DNA of 64,000 bases from Ochrobactrum sp. CM-21-5 (lineage in GTDB: Bacteria; Pseudomonadota; Alphaproteobacteria; Rhizobiales; Rhizobiaceae). The notes under the pieces were generated by a model. The model searched no databases, was not told the DNA's origin, and saw only the letters and a list, made by a program, of their open reading frames with translations. The DNA lies in NCBI RefSeq assembly GCF_014253075.1, contig NZ_JACLZJ010000001.1, forward strand, positions 1,388,937 through 1,452,936, read 5' to 3'. Below, piece after piece: positions 32,334 to 41,947 of this stretch. The stretch's first letter is position 1. Each line of letters starts with the position of its first letter. The position numbers and the translations under genes were made by a program.

Positions 32334-33374
32334 ATGGCACCGAGGGCTAAAAAGGCGCCTGCTGGCAAAACGCAGGCGTCTTCTATTAATGCACCCAAGG
32401 CACCTGCGCCGGCAAATTTCGAAAAAAAGCAGGAGCTGGAAGCTTATCGCGAGATGCTGTTGATTCGGCGTTTCGAAGAAAAGGCAGGTCAGCTTTATGG
32501 TATGGGTTTCATCGGCGGCTTCTGCCATCTCTACATCGGACAGGAAGCTGTCGTTGTAGGCATGCAGATGGCGCTGAAAGAAGGTGATCAGGTAATCACC
32601 GCTTACCGTGACCACGGTCATATGCTTGCTGCAGGGATGAGCCCGCGCGGTGTGATGGCCGAACTGACCGGACGTCGTGGCGGCCTTTCCAAGGGTAAAG
32701 GCGGTTCCATGCATATGTTCTCCAAGGAAAAGAATTTCTACGGCGGGCACGGCATCGTTGGCGCACAGGTTTCGCTTGGAACCGGTCTGGCTTTCGCCAA
32801 CAGCTATCGCGACAACGACAACGTATCGCTGACCTATTTCGGTGATGGCGCCTCGAATCAGGGACAAGTCTACGAAAGCTTCAATATGGCGTCGCTATGG
32901 AAGCTTCCGGTTGTCTACGTCATCGAGAACAACCGCTATGCGATGGGGACCTCTGTTTCCCGCTCGTCGGCGGAAACGGATTTCTCCAAACGCGGTCTTT
33001 CGTTCAATATCCCTGGTATTCAGGTAGACGGCATGGATGTCCGCGCGGTCAAGGCCGCTGGGGATCTCGCGGTGGAGTGGGCGCGCTCCGGCAAGGGCCC
33101 GATCATTCTCGATATGCAGACCTATCGCTATCGCGGCCATTCGATGTCGGATCCGGCGAAGTATCGCTCGAAGGAAGAAGTGCAGAAGATGCGCTCCGAA
33201 CACGATCCTATCGAGCAGGTTAAGCAGCGTCTGATCGACAAGGGCTGGGCAACCGAAGAAGAGCTGAAGGAAATCGACAAGGAAATCCGCGACATTGTCG
33301 CTGATTCTGCTGATTTCGCTCAAAACGATCCAGAGCCGGATGTCTCCGAGCTCTACACGGATATTCTGCTCTAG
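32334..33374 (+). CDS. pdhA: Pyruvate dehydrogenase E1 component, alpha subunit
   Basis: With PdhB this forms the thiamine diphosphate-dependent E1 that decarboxylates pyruvate. The 346-residue protein has a basic, Ala and Pro-rich N-terminal extension (about residues 1-27), LIRRFEEKAGQLYGMGFIGG near 42, the YRDHGHML loop, and the thiamine diphosphate motif GDGASNQGQ...IENN near residues 167-196, then RYRGHSMSDPAKYR near 266. The ATG at 32334 has TAGGGAG ahead, rather than 32274. It is the first gene of the complex operon: pdhA, pdhB, pdhC, GNAT, lpd. Confidence 0.96.
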   Translation: MAPRAKKAPAGKTQASSINAPKAPAPANFEKKQELEAYREMLLIRRFEEKAGQLYGMGFIGGFCHLYIGQEAVVVGMQMALKEGDQVITAYRDHGHMLAAGMSPRGVMAELTGRRGGLSKGKGGSMHMFSKEKNFYGGHGIVGAQVSLGTGLAFANSYRDNDNVSLTYFGDGASNQGQVYESFNMASLWKLPVVYVIENNRYAMGTSVSRSSAETDFSKRGLSFNIPGIQVDGMDVRAVKAAGDLAVEWARSGKGPIILDMQTYRYRGHSMSDPAKYRSKEEVQKMRSEHDPIEQVKQRLIDKGWATEEELKEIDKEIRDIVADSADFAQNDPEPDVSELYTDILL

Positions 33375-33392
33375 TTCGAGGAAGATGTTGTC

Positions 33393-34784
33393 ATGCCAGT
33401 AGAAATTCTCATGCCCGCACTTTCCCCGACCATGGAAGAGGGCAAGCTCTCCAAATGGCTCAAGAAAGAAGGCGACAAGGTTACGTCCGGCGATGTGATC
33501 GCTGAAATCGAAACCGACAAGGCTACGATGGAAGTCGAAGCTGTCGATGAAGGCACACTGGGCAAGCTGCTCGTTGCCGAAGGTACGGAAGGCGTGAAGG
33601 TCAATACGCCGATTGCCGTTCTTCTTGGTGACGGCGAAAGCGCCGACGATGCTGCGCCTGCCAAGAGCGAAGCGCCCAAGGAAGAGACGAAGGCTGAGGA
33701 TGCCAAGTCTGATGCTGTTAAGCCTGACGCTATTCCGGCTGCGCCGAAGGCGCCAATGCTGGATGTTGCAGCTGATCCGGATATTCCTGCCGGGACGGAA
33801 ATGGTGTCCACGACAGTGCGTGAAGCGCTGCGTGATGCCATGGCTGAAGAAATGCGTCGTGACCCGACCGTCTTCATCATGGGTGAAGAAGTTGCTGAAT
33901 ATCAGGGCGCTTACAAGATCACTCAGGGTCTTCTGGACGAATTCGGTCCGAAGCGCGTTGTCGATACGCCGATTACCGAACATGGTTTTGCAGGCGTCGG
34001 CGTCGGCGCAGCTTTTGCAGGCCTGCGTCCGATCGTCGAATTCATGACGTTCAACTTTGCCATGCAGGCAATTGACCAGATCGTGAACTCCGCCGCCAAG
34101 ACGCTCTATATGTCGGGTGGCCAAATGGGCGCGCCGATGGTGTTCCGCGGTCCTTCGGGCGCCGCAGCTCGCGTCGCTGCACAGCATTCACAATGTTTTG
34201 CCGCCTGGTACAGCCACATTCCGGGTCTCAAGGTCGTCATGCCTTATACGGCTGCCGACGCCAAAGGCTTGCTCAAGGCTGCTATCCGCGATCCGAACCC
34301 GGTGATTTTCCTCGAAAACGAAATTCTTTACGGTCACCATTTCGACGTACCGAAGATTGACGATTTCGTTCTGCCCATTGGCAAGGCCCGCATTCACAAG
34401 CAGGGCAAGGACGCCACCATCGTATCCTTCGGCATCGGCATGACCTATGCAGTGAAGGCAGCGGAAGAACTGGCTGAGCAGGGTATCGACGTTGAAGTCA
34501 TCGATCTGCGCACGATTCGTCCGATGGATATTCCGACAGTCGTGGAATCGGTCAAGAAGACCGGTCGTCTTGTAACTGTGGAAGAGGGTTTCCCGCAGTC
34601 TTCCGTTGGCACTGAAATTGCCACCCGCGTCATGCAGCAGGCATTCGACTATCTCGACGCACCGATCCTGACCATTGCTGGCAAGGACGTTCCAATGCCT
34701 TATGCTGCAAACTTGGAAAAGCTGGCGCTTCCGAGCGTTGCCGAAGTGGTCGAAGCGGTTAAAACCGTTACCTATACCGCGTAA
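33393..34784 (+). CDS. pdhB: Pyruvate dehydrogenase E1 component, beta subunit, with N-terminal lipoyl domain
   Basis: Residues 1-78 form a biotinyl/lipoyl domain with Lys43 in [11 protein letters not shown] as the lipoate site. A Glu, Ala and Lys-rich linker follows, then the E1 beta transketolase domain from about residue 138 ([39 protein letters not shown]). A lipoyl-bearing E1 beta is a known alphaproteobacterial peculiarity. The gene starts 18 bases after pdhA and ends 15 before pdhC. Lipoylation depends on lipA, found 3.9 kb downstream. Confidence 0.96.
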   Translation: MPVEILMPALSPTMEEGKLSKWLKKEGDKVTSGDVIAEIETDKATMEVEAVDEGTLGKLLVAEGTEGVKVNTPIAVLLGDGESADDAAPAKSEAPKEETKAEDAKSDAVKPDAIPAAPKAPMLDVAADPDIPAGTEMVSTTVREALRDAMAEEMRRDPTVFIMGEEVAEYQGAYKITQGLLDEFGPKRVVDTPITEHGFAGVGVGAAFAGLRPIVEFMTFNFAMQAIDQIVNSAAKTLYMSGGQMGAPMVFRGPSGAAARVAAQHSQCFAAWYSHIPGLKVVMPYTAADAKGLLKAAIRDPNPVIFLENEILYGHHFDVPKIDDFVLPIGKARIHKQGKDATIVSFGIGMTYAVKAAEELAEQGIDVEVIDLRTIRPMDIPTVVESVKKTGRLVTVEEGFPQSSVGTEIATRVMQQAFDYLDAPILTIAGKDVPMPYAANLEKLALPSVAEVVEAVKTVTYTA

Positions 34785-34799
34785 CGAAAGGGTCTGGAC

Positions 34800-36140
34800 A
34801 TGCCGATCAATATCACCATGCCAGCGCTTTCTCCGACGATGGAAGAAGGCAACTTGTCCAAGTGGCTGGTCAAGGAAGGCGACAAGGTCGCTCCCGGCGA
34901 TGTTATCGCCGAGATCGAAACCGACAAGGCCACGATGGAAGTGGAATCCGTTGACGAGGGGACGGTCGCAAAGATCGTCGTCCCGGCTGGCACCGAAGGC
35001 GTGAAGGTCAATGCGCTGATAGCCGTTCTCGCCGAAGAAGGCGAGGACGTCGCCGCAGCTGCCGAGGGCGGCGCTGCCGCGCCGAAAGCGGAAGCCAAGG
35101 CCGAAACGCAGAAGGCAGAAGCGGCGCCTGCCGCTGCGGCTCCGGCCCTAGCCAAGAGCGAAAAGCCCGCTACGGCACCTGCTGCACCTGTCGTGAACAA
35201 GGGTGAGCGCGTATTCGCCTCTCCGCTTGCCCGCCGTATCGCCAAGGATGCAGGTGTCGATATCGCTGCTGTGAAGGGAACCGGCCCGTATGGCCGTGTG
35301 GTTCAGCGCGACGTTGAGGGTGCTATTACTTCGGGCAGCGCCAAGGCTGCTTCGCCGAAGGCGGAAGCGGCAGCAACTGCACCCAAGCCAATGTCGGATG
35401 ATGCTGTCCTCAAGCTCTTTGAGGAAGGCTCTTACGAAATCGTGCCGCACGATGGTATGCGCAAGACGATTGCCCGCCGTCTGGTGGAATCGAAGCAGAC
35501 TGTTCCGCATTTCTATCTGACGATTGATTGCGAACTGGACGCGCTTCTGGCTCTGCGCTCGCAGATCAATGCCGCAGCACCAATGATCAAGACGGAGAAG
35601 GGCGAGGTTCCAGCCTACAAGCTTTCTGTCAACGATATGGTCATCAAGGCGACGGCACTAGCGCTGCGTGACGTGCCTGAAGCCAACGTCTCCTGGACAG
35701 AAGGCGGCATGGTCAAGCACAAGCGAGCGGATGTCGGCGTTGCCGTATCCATTCCGGGTGGCCTGATTACGCCTATCGTTCGTCAGTCGGAATCGAAGAC
35801 ACTGTCCGCCATCTCCAACGAGATGAAGGACCTTGCCAAGCGTGCGCGAGATCGCAAGCTGAAGCCTGAAGAGTATCAGGGTGGTTCGACCTCCGTTTCC
35901 AATCTCGGCATGTTCGGAGTCAAGGATTTTGCCGCGATCATCAATCCGCCGCACGCGACCATTTTCGCAATCGGTGCGGGCGAACAGCGTGCCGTGGTCA
36001 AGAACGGTGAAATCAAGGTTGCGACTGTTATGTCTGTAACTCTTTCCACCGACCATCGTGCAGTCGATGGCGCACTCGCTGCCGAACTCGCACAGGCCTT
36101 CAAGCGTCACATCGAAAACCCGATGGGCATGCTGGTCTGA
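34800..36140 (+). CDS. pdhC: Dihydrolipoamide acetyltransferase, E2 of pyruvate dehydrogenase
   Basis: E2 is the core of the complex and passes acetyl groups to CoA. The 446 residues have one lipoyl domain (1-78, Lys43), an Ala, Pro and Lys-rich linker, a peripheral-subunit-binding domain at about 138-172 (ASPLARRIAKDAGVDIAAVKG), a second linker, and the catalytic domain from about 215 (RKTIARRLVESKQTVPHFYL), with the active-site His in STDHRAVDGAL near the C-terminus. The lipoyl domain is closely similar to that of PdhB, suggesting a duplication within the operon. Confidence 0.97.
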   Translation: MPINITMPALSPTMEEGNLSKWLVKEGDKVAPGDVIAEIETDKATMEVESVDEGTVAKIVVPAGTEGVKVNALIAVLAEEGEDVAAAAEGGAAAPKAEAKAETQKAEAAPAAAAPALAKSEKPATAPAAPVVNKGERVFASPLARRIAKDAGVDIAAVKGTGPYGRVVQRDVEGAITSGSAKAASPKAEAAATAPKPMSDDAVLKLFEEGSYEIVPHDGMRKTIARRLVESKQTVPHFYLTIDCELDALLALRSQINAAAPMIKTEKGEVPAYKLSVNDMVIKATALALRDVPEANVSWTEGGMVKHKRADVGVAVSIPGGLITPIVRQSESKTLSAISNEMKDLAKRARDRKLKPEEYQGGSTSVSNLGMFGVKDFAAIINPPHATIFAIGAGEQRAVVKNGEIKVATVMSVTLSTDHRAVDGALAAELAQAFKRHIENPMGMLV

Positions 36141-36194
36141 TCGTCAACTTCAAGGGCGTCGCGTTCAATCTGAACCGGCGCCTGAGGTTTTTGA

Positions 36195-36782
36195 ATGGCT
36201 GGACTACTGAACCTACGACCGGCTGAACGCCGCGAAGCCGCCGAGATCGCCATTCTTGTCGATATCTCTTCGCATGGTTTCGCGTCCTGGCTTTGGTACG
36301 GGGCTGTCGTCGATGGGCGAGCCGAAACTGCCATGGAACAGGGGCGGCAATATATGCGCGCCAATGGAGCCGAAGGTTGGCAAAGCACGACCATTGCAGA
36401 ATGGGACGGCGACATTGCCGGACTTTCTATCGGTTTCACCTTGGATCAAAGCCTTAACGATCATTCTCCAAAGCACCCTGTTTTGGATCAGTTGATCGGA
36501 ATGCAGCGAAAGGTCATCGGCAACAGATTCATCGACAGCGTTGGCGTTTATCGGGAGTTTCGCGGCAAAGCTATCGGTCGCGCGCTCGTTGCCAACGAAA
36601 TCGACCTGGCGCGCGGGAACGGCAATCCGGCAATCAGCCTGATAACCGAAAGCCACAACGATGTGGCGCTTTCCCTTTACGGCGCCCATGGTTTCAAGGA
36701 AATTGAGCGGCTCGAAGCGATAGAACGCGTTGGGCAGGACAAAAGACACGACTGGGTGCTGCTCACCCGAGAAGTGAACTGA
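36195..36782 (+). CDS. GNAT family N-acetyltransferase
   Basis: The 195-residue protein has a GNAT fold: a beta-rich N-terminal part (LLNLRPAERREAAEIAILVD), DIAGLSIGFTLDQ, and the acetyl-CoA loop region SVGVYREFRGKAIGRALVANEIDLA (about residues 116-140), with the R-G-x-x-I/G-x-A pattern. The C-terminal LYGAHGFKEIERLE is typical. The substrate is not known. It lies 54 bases after pdhC and 16 before lpd, inside the pyruvate dehydrogenase operon, which would give it access to acetyl-CoA made by the complex; a regulatory role is only a guess. Confidence 0.85.
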   Translation: MAGLLNLRPAERREAAEIAILVDISSHGFASWLWYGAVVDGRAETAMEQGRQYMRANGAEGWQSTTIAEWDGDIAGLSIGFTLDQSLNDHSPKHPVLDQLIGMQRKVIGNRFIDSVGVYREFRGKAIGRALVANEIDLARGNGNPAISLITESHNDVALSLYGAHGFKEIERLEAIERVGQDKRHDWVLLTREVN

Positions 36783-36798
36783 GCAAAGGCAGGACGAT

Positions 36799-38262
36799 AT
36801 GGCCGAAATTTACGACGTTATTGTTATCGGCTCGGGACCGGGCGGTTATGTCACCGCGATCCGTGCAGCCCAGCTTGGCCTCAAGACGGCTATCGTCGAG
36901 CGCGAGCATCTGGGCGGCATTTGCCTGAACTGGGGCTGTATTCCGACCAAGGCGCTGTTGCGCTCGGCTGAAATCCTGCATTTCGGCGAACATGCCAAGG
37001 ATTATGGTCTCAAGCTGGAAGGCACGATAACACCCGACGTCAAGGCTGTCGTCCAGCGTTCGCGCGGTGTGTCGGCCCGCCTCAACGGCGGCGTCGCCTT
37101 TCTCATGAAGAAAAACAAGATCGATGTAATCTGGGGCGAAGCAAAGCTCGTCAAGGCCGCATCGGGCAGCAATCCAGCTGAAATTTCGGTCGGAAAATCG
37201 TCCAAGCAGCCCATGCAGCCGCAGAATCCGGTGCCCAAGGGCGTGCTGGGTGAGGGCAGCTACAAGGCCAGGAATATTATCGTTGCTACTGGCGCGCGTC
37301 CGCGTTCGCTGCCCGGTATCGAACCAGATGGCAAGCTGATCTGGACCTATTTCGAAGCCATGGTTCCACAGGATTTGCCGAAATCGATGGTCGTAATGGG
37401 GTCGGGTGCGATCGGCATAGAATTTGCATCTTTCTATCACGATATGGGCGTCGATGTGACGGTTGTGGAGCTGATGCCGCAGATTATGCCGGTGGAAGAC
37501 GCCGAAATTTCCGCACTCGCCCGCAAGCAGCTGGAAAAACGCGGCCTCAAGATCATTACCGATGCCAAGGTGTCGAAGGTCGAGAAGGGCGCGAACAACG
37601 TGACCGCCCATATTGAAACCAAGGACGGCAAGGCTGAGAAGCTTACCGTCGACCGCATGATTTCGGCTGTCGGCGTTCAGGGAAACATCGAGAACCTCGG
37701 CCTGGAAACACTTGGCGTGAAGACGGATCGCGGCTGCGTCGTCATTGATGGCTACGGCAAGACCAATGTTGAAGGCATCTATGCTATCGGCGATGTTGCT
37801 GGTCCGCCGATGCTGGCACACAAGGCCGAGCATGAAGGCGTGATCTGCGTTGAGAAAATCGCCGGTCTGCCAAATGTTCATCCGCTCGACAAAAGCAAGA
37901 TTCCTGGCTGCACCTATTGCAATCCGCAGGTTGCCTCGGTGGGACTTACCGAAGCAAGGGCGAAAGAGCAGGGCTTGGACATTCGTGTCGGCCGGTATTC
38001 CTTTGCGGCGAACGGCAAGGCAATCGCGCTCGGTGAAGACCAGGGTCTGGTCAAGACGATCTTCGACAAGAAGACCGGCCAGCTGCTCGGTGCCCATATG
38101 GTTGGTGCAGAAGTGACCGAGCTTATTCAGGGATTTGTCATCGCGATGAATCTGGAAACCACCGAGGAAGAACTGATGCATTCAGTCTTCCCTCATCCGA
38201 CCCTTTCCGAAATGATGAAGGAAAGCGTTCTGGATGCTTATGGCCGTGTGCTGAACGCATAG
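36799..38262 (+). CDS. lpd: Dihydrolipoyl dehydrogenase, E3
   Basis: E3 reoxidises the lipoyl groups with NAD+. The 487 residues show the FAD motif GSGPGGYVTAIRAAQLG at residues 12-28, the redox disulfide in GGICLNWGCIPTKALL near 40, the NAD site VVMGSGAIGIEFAS near 197, the second FAD contact GIYAIGDVAGPPMLAHKA near 331, and the catalytic His-Glu pair in HSVFPHPTLSEMM near the end. The sequence around residues 123-146 (SGSNPAEISVG and the proline-rich KQPMQPQNPVPKG) looks like an extra loop found in the pyruvate dehydrogenase-type E3 of this group. It closes the complex operon. Confidence 0.96.
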   Translation: MAEIYDVIVIGSGPGGYVTAIRAAQLGLKTAIVEREHLGGICLNWGCIPTKALLRSAEILHFGEHAKDYGLKLEGTITPDVKAVVQRSRGVSARLNGGVAFLMKKNKIDVIWGEAKLVKAASGSNPAEISVGKSSKQPMQPQNPVPKGVLGEGSYKARNIIVATGARPRSLPGIEPDGKLIWTYFEAMVPQDLPKSMVVMGSGAIGIEFASFYHDMGVDVTVVELMPQIMPVEDAEISALARKQLEKRGLKIITDAKVSKVEKGANNVTAHIETKDGKAEKLTVDRMISAVGVQGNIENLGLETLGVKTDRGCVVIDGYGKTNVEGIYAIGDVAGPPMLAHKAEHEGVICVEKIAGLPNVHPLDKSKIPGCTYCNPQVASVGLTEARAKEQGLDIRVGRYSFAANGKAIALGEDQGLVKTIFDKKTGQLLGAHMVGAEVTELIQGFVIAMNLETTEEELMHSVFPHPTLSEMMKESVLDAYGRVLNA

Positions 38263-38280
38263 TCCGAAAAGGAGACGCGC

Positions 38281-38544
38281 ATTCCGCTTATCGAGAATGG
38301 AGGGCCATGGCGGCGCGCCGCCTGGCCAATCATAAAATGGTGCACGGTCGTCGGCTCGACGCTCGGCTTCACGGTTGGTGTCTTGAGCCTTCTTGGCGGA
38401 AACACCATATCGGTAAACGGAATGGCGATCGCCGGTTGGTATGGCGTCTGGACGTTGACGATTGCTCTTGGACTGGGTGGTCTCGTATTCGGATTGATCT
38501 GGGCGTTGGTATTCCGGGCGCTGGGACTGGCCGCGCGGCGATGA
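38281..38544 (+). CDS. Small two-helix membrane protein, probable ATT start
   Basis: No ATG, GTG or TTG opens this frame at a sensible place, but AAGGAG (38269-38274) lies six bases before an ATT at 38281, the distance of a true ribosome site. From it 87 residues follow (IPLIENGGPWRRAAWPIIKW, then two hydrophobic stretches at about 18-38 and 52-78) with an RAAWP/AARR basic flank, so a small inner-membrane protein. The frame is the same as lpd, directly after its TAG, so read-through would fuse it to E3. A single internal ATG at codon 46 would give only 42 residues. A protein-like frame, but expression is unproven. Confidence 0.55.
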   Translation: MPLIENGGPWRRAAWPIIKWCTVVGSTLGFTVGVLSLLGGNTISVNGMAIAGWYGVWTLTIALGLGGLVFGLIWALVFRALGLAARR

Positions 38545-38653
38545 GTGGAAACTGCTCAAGTTGACATGGTGCGAGCGAAACATTAGGACCGGACCGAAAT
38601 TTAGGGTCATTCCAAGGTTGTTTGGAAAGAGTTCCGGATAGGCAGGAAATAGC

Positions 38654-39622
38654 ATGGTTACAGTTCTCGATACGGTGAACCAGAGCAAGCGTCAGCGACA
38701 CCCTGAAAAGGCACATCGTCCTGACAACGAAGTCCTGAAGAAGCCGGACTGGATTCGCGTCAAGGCACCTGTTTCGCGTGGCTATAATGAGACGCGCGAG
38801 ATCGTCAGGTCCAACAAGCTTGTCACCGTTTGCGAGGAAGCAGGCTGCCCGAATATCGGTGAGTGCTGGGAGAAGAAGCACGCAACCTTTATGATCATGG
38901 GTGAGATCTGCACGCGTGCCTGCGCCTTCTGCAATGTCTCAACCGGCATTCCGACCGCCCTTGATCCGAACGAGCCGGAGAATGTGGCCAAGGCTGTCAA
39001 GCAGATGGGGCTGACCCATGTGGTCATCACTTCGGTGGACCGCGACGATCTGGCCGATGGTGGTGCGCAGCATTTTGCGGACGTCATTCTGGCCATTCGC
39101 GAAGCGGCCCCAGCAACCACGATTGAAATTCTGACGCCTGATTTTCTGCGCAAAGAAGGCGCGCTTGAGGTGGTGGTCAAGGCTCGCCCCGATGTGTTCA
39201 ATCACAATCTGGAAACCGTACCGTCCAGATATCTCAAGGTACGCCCGGGCGCGCGCTATTTCCATTCCATCCGTCTGTTGCAGCGTGTGAAGGAACTCGA
39301 TCCAACGATCTTCACGAAATCCGGCATCATGGTCGGTCTTGGCGAAGAGAGAAATGAAATCCTGCAGCTGATGGACGATCTGCGTTCCGCTGACGTGGAT
39401 TTCATGACCATTGGTCAATATCTGCAGCCGACACGCAAGCACCACCCGGTCATTCGTTTTGTGACGCCCGATGAATTCAAATCTTTTGAAACAATCGGCA
39501 GGACCAAAGGCTTTCTTCTGGTCGCCTCCAGCCCGTTGACACGCTCATCGCATCACGCTGGCGATGACTTCGCTAAACTGAGAGCTGCGCGTGAAGCGCA
39601 GATCGCAGCGCGAGCATCGTAA
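38654..39622 (+). CDS. lipA: Lipoyl synthase
   Basis: LipA is a radical SAM enzyme that inserts the two sulfurs of lipoate. The 322 residues carry both [4Fe-4S] clusters: the auxiliary set in [13 protein letters not shown] (about residues 57-69) and the radical SAM CxxxCxxC set in CTRACAFC (about 85-92). [20 protein letters not shown] and the C-terminal [15 protein letters not shown] match the family. It is downstream of lpd, so the operon supplies the complex together with the enzyme that activates its lipoyl domains. Confidence 0.96.
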   Translation: MVTVLDTVNQSKRQRHPEKAHRPDNEVLKKPDWIRVKAPVSRGYNETREIVRSNKLVTVCEEAGCPNIGECWEKKHATFMIMGEICTRACAFCNVSTGIPTALDPNEPENVAKAVKQMGLTHVVITSVDRDDLADGGAQHFADVILAIREAAPATTIEILTPDFLRKEGALEVVVKARPDVFNHNLETVPSRYLKVRPGARYFHSIRLLQRVKELDPTIFTKSGIMVGLGEERNEILQLMDDLRSADVDFMTIGQYLQPTRKHHPVIRFVTPDEFKSFETIGRTKGFLLVASSPLTRSSHHAGDDFAKLRAAREAQIAARAS

Positions 39623-39625
39623 GCC

Positions 39626-40081
39626 ATGCCGCAGTTCACGACCGTCAGGCGGGCGCACCACCAGGCCGAGCAGATGTTCGCGCTTGTGGCGGATGTCGAA
39701 AGTTATCCGCAATTCCTGCCCATGTGCGAAGCGCTGTCTATCCGCTCTCGTAAGGAACGTGATGGAAAAGCGTTGCTCATTGCCGATATGACGGTCGGTT
39801 ACAAGCTGATCCGTGAAACGTTCACCAGCCAGGTACTGTTGAAGCCGGAGGAGAACGTCATCGATGTGAAATATCTCGATGGTCCGTTCCGCTATCTGGA
39901 CAACCGCTGGACTTTCAAGCCGGTTGGCGACGGTTCCGAATGCGATGTCGAGTTTTTCATTGATTACGAGTTCAAAAGCCGAACGCTCGGCATTTTGATG
40001 GGATCGATGTTCGATCTTGCCTTCCGTAAATTCTCGGAAGCCTTCGAAAGGCGCGCGGATCAGATCTACGGCGTCGCCTGA
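39626..40081 (+). CDS. SRPBCC-fold protein, Coq10/RatA family
   Basis: The 151 residues form a START-type (SRPBCC) lipid-binding fold: QMFALVADVESYPQFLPMCEAL near residue 16, KLIRETFTSQVLLKP, VDVKYLDGPFRYLDNRWTF-like core, and the C-terminal helix [21 protein letters not shown]. Such proteins are related to mitochondrial Coq10, which binds ubiquinone, and to RatA, named a ribosome-association toxin. Next to lipA and the respiratory-feed genes a quinone role is plausible, though the RatA role cannot be excluded. Its start is 3 bases after the lipA stop; its 3' end overlaps the cinA-like gene by 16 bases in opposite orientation. Confidence 0.88.
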   Translation: MPQFTTVRRAHHQAEQMFALVADVESYPQFLPMCEALSIRSRKERDGKALLIADMTVGYKLIRETFTSQVLLKPEENVIDVKYLDGPFRYLDNRWTFKPVGDGSECDVEFFIDYEFKSRTLGILMGSMFDLAFRKFSEAFERRADQIYGVA

Positions 40082-40566
40082 AGGTTTTTCAGAACCAGTT
40101 CAAGTGCGGACACAACGGTGACGTGGCGTATTTCCGTGCGGCTTTTCGGACCGAAGCGGTATTCGCGCTGCAAGGTGGGGTAGCCTTTACGCGCCGAAGC
40201 AATGTGAACGAGACCGACCGGCTTTGCCTCTGATCCGCCGCCGGGGCCAGCAATGCCGGTCACGGCAACACTGATATCCGCACGCGAATGCTGGAGTGCA
40301 CCTTCAGCCATGGAAATCGCAACTTCTTTGGAAACTGCGCCAAAACGGTCGATCAGCTCCATCGGCACGCCGATCATCTCATTCTTGGCCTCGTTGGAAT
40401 AGGTTACGAAACCGCGGTCCACGACGTCGGACGAACCCGCAATGTCGGTCAAGGCACCGGCGATCAGCCCCCCGGTGCAAGATTCCGCTGTCGCGATCAT
40501 GATACCTGTCTTGCGGCAGGCTTCCAGAACCACAACAGCTTTCCCTTCGGCGATGAGCGCACTCAT
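40066..40566 (-). CDS. CinA family protein, nicotinamide-nucleotide amidohydrolase (PncC type)
   Basis: The 166-residue protein is the CinA C-terminal domain alone: [24 protein letters not shown] at about residues 23-46 and [22 protein letters not shown] at about 101-122. It lacks the N-terminal MoCF-like domain of full CinA. The domain deamidates nicotinamide mononucleotide to salvage pyridine nucleotides. Its ATG overlaps the ispDF stop by 4 bases (ATGA), a coupled pair. The convergent overlap with the Coq10-like gene leaves no room for a terminator between them. Confidence 0.88.
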   Translation of the reverse strand: MSALIAEGKAVVVLEACRKTGIMIATAESCTGGLIAGALTDIAGSSDVVDRGFVTYSNEAKNEMIGVPMELIDRFGAVSKEVAISMAEGALQHSRADISVAVTGIAGPGGGSEAKPVGLVHIASARKGYPTLQREYRFGPKSRTEIRHVTVVSALELVLKNLQATP

Positions 40567-41786
40567 TCCGGCACCTCGCCGGGATAAATGACGGTTGCTG
40601 TCGTAATTGCCGCGATGCCCTCGCGCCGCCCCACGAAGCCCAGCTTTTCATTGGTGGTTGCCTTGACCGATACGCGGTCGGCGGCGATGCCAAGCATGTC
40701 GCAAAGAGCCTGGGTCATGGCCGCGCGATGCGGGCCGATTTTTGGCGCTTCGCAGATCAGAGTCACGTCCACATTGGCAATGCGGCCACCGGCTTCACGG
40801 ACGACCTTTGCGGCATATTCCACGAAAATATGAGAGGCAGCGCCCTTCCATTGCGGATCGGAAGGCGGGAAATGCGTGCCGATATCGCCAGCGCCGCGCG
40901 TTGCCAGCAGCGCGTCGGTGAGCGCGTGAAGCGCCACGTCCGCGTCGGAATGACCATTAAGTTTTGCTTCGTGTGGAATGTTCACGCCGCAGAGCGTGAC
41001 ATAATCGCCCGGCTCGAAGGAGTGCACGTCATAGCCATTGCCAGTGCGGACGTCGGGGAAGGCGGAATGTTCTTGCCGCAGGCGCTTGTCAGCCATTTCT
41101 ATATCCTTTGCCCAGGTGAGTTTCGTGTTATCCGCCGAGCCCTCGATAATTCGCACTGGAATGCCATGCCATTCTGCAATTGCGGCGTCGTCGGTAAAGT
41201 CGGTGTGGTTGGTGGAAAAGGCCTTTTCATGCGCTTCAAGAATAGGCGCAAAGGGAAAAGCCTGTGGCGTTTGCGCAGCAAACAGGCCAGTGCGCGGGAC
41301 GGTTGTTTTCACCATACCGTCGGCAGTGGACTGCTTCAGCGTATCTGAAACGGCAAGTGCCGGAAGCACGCCTTTCAGTGGTGTGAGATTGTCGATGATC
41401 CTTTCCAGGAGAGACGGCCCGATGAAGGGACGCACACCGTCATGGATCATAACATGTTGCGGCGCAAAATCACGCAGGGCCAGCAACCCCAGCCGGGTGG
41501 ATTCCTGACGGGTCGGGCCTCCGGTTACGGTAATCACATCTTCAGATTTTTCAGGGATTGCACGCTCGTAAAGTGCATGATCATCAGGATGGATAACCAC
41601 AACGATCTTATCCACCAAAGGGCAATCAATAAAGGCGCGTAAAGTGCGTGCAAGAACAGCTTGACCGCCTATAAGCCGATACTGTTTCGGTCCTTCGACG
41701 CTCTGTCCCGCCCGCTCGCCGCGACCGGCTGCTACAATGACTGCCGCTGCCTTTGAAATGATCTTTACCCCTGCCAAAGGTTGCAT
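40563..41786 (-). CDS. ispDF: Bifunctional IspD/IspF, MEP pathway
   Basis: One polypeptide of 407 residues joins IspD (about 10-235; [29 protein letters not shown] and HDGVRPFIG) and IspF (about 247-407; GYDVHSF with the metal ligands Asp253 and His255, then [17 protein letters not shown]). It makes 4-diphosphocytidyl-methylerythritol and 2-C-methyl-erythritol 2,4-cyclodiphosphate. The fusion is known in alphaproteobacteria. dxr, another step of the pathway, is absent where it usually lies near cdsA (see findings). The start ATG at 41786 is the only good one. cinA-like follows. Confidence 0.95.
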   Translation of the reverse strand: MQPLAGVKIISKAAAVIVAAGRGERAGQSVEGPKQYRLIGGQAVLARTLRAFIDCPLVDKIVVVIHPDDHALYERAIPEKSEDVITVTGGPTRQESTRLGLLALRDFAPQHVMIHDGVRPFIGPSLLERIIDNLTPLKGVLPALAVSDTLKQSTADGMVKTTVPRTGLFAAQTPQAFPFAPILEAHEKAFSTNHTDFTDDAAIAEWHGIPVRIIEGSADNTKLTWAKDIEMADKRLRQEHSAFPDVRTGNGYDVHSFEPGDYVTLCGVNIPHEAKLNGHSDADVALHALTDALLATRGAGDIGTHFPPSDPQWKGAASHIFVEYAAKVVREAGGRIANVDVTLICEAPKIGPHRAAMTQALCDMLGIAADRVSVKATTNEKLGFVGRREGIAAITTATVIYPGEVPE

Positions 41787-41947
41787 ATGCTCAATTCATG
41801 TTTGTAAGCCGAATAATGCCTTGCGCCGACAAATGCCAGACAGCAATTGATTTATCATGTTTGGAGCACGCTTTTCCTTGCGTTCGGTATGCGGGATGAT
41901 TAAACTGTATGCTAATTAAACCATGCACATAAAATAGGCATTTGTTA

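Noticed and set aside
32895..34187. 430-codon frame on the minus strand over pdhA and pdhB
   Set aside because: It crosses the two genes antisense and has no recognisable domain.
36763..38181. 472-codon frame on the minus strand over lpd
   Set aside because: It is fully antisense to an unmistakable lpd gene and shows no motif.
38307..38564. 85-codon ATG frame over the small membrane protein
   Set aside because: It is rich in Arg, Trp and His with no hydrophobic segment pattern. The other frame gives clean membrane helices, so that one is preferred.
41787..41947. Possible sigma-54 promoter upstream of dusB-ntrBC
   Set aside because: TGGAGCACG and TTGCG occur near 41861-41882 but the GG to GC distance is not 10 bases, so it does not fit a -24/-12 element.
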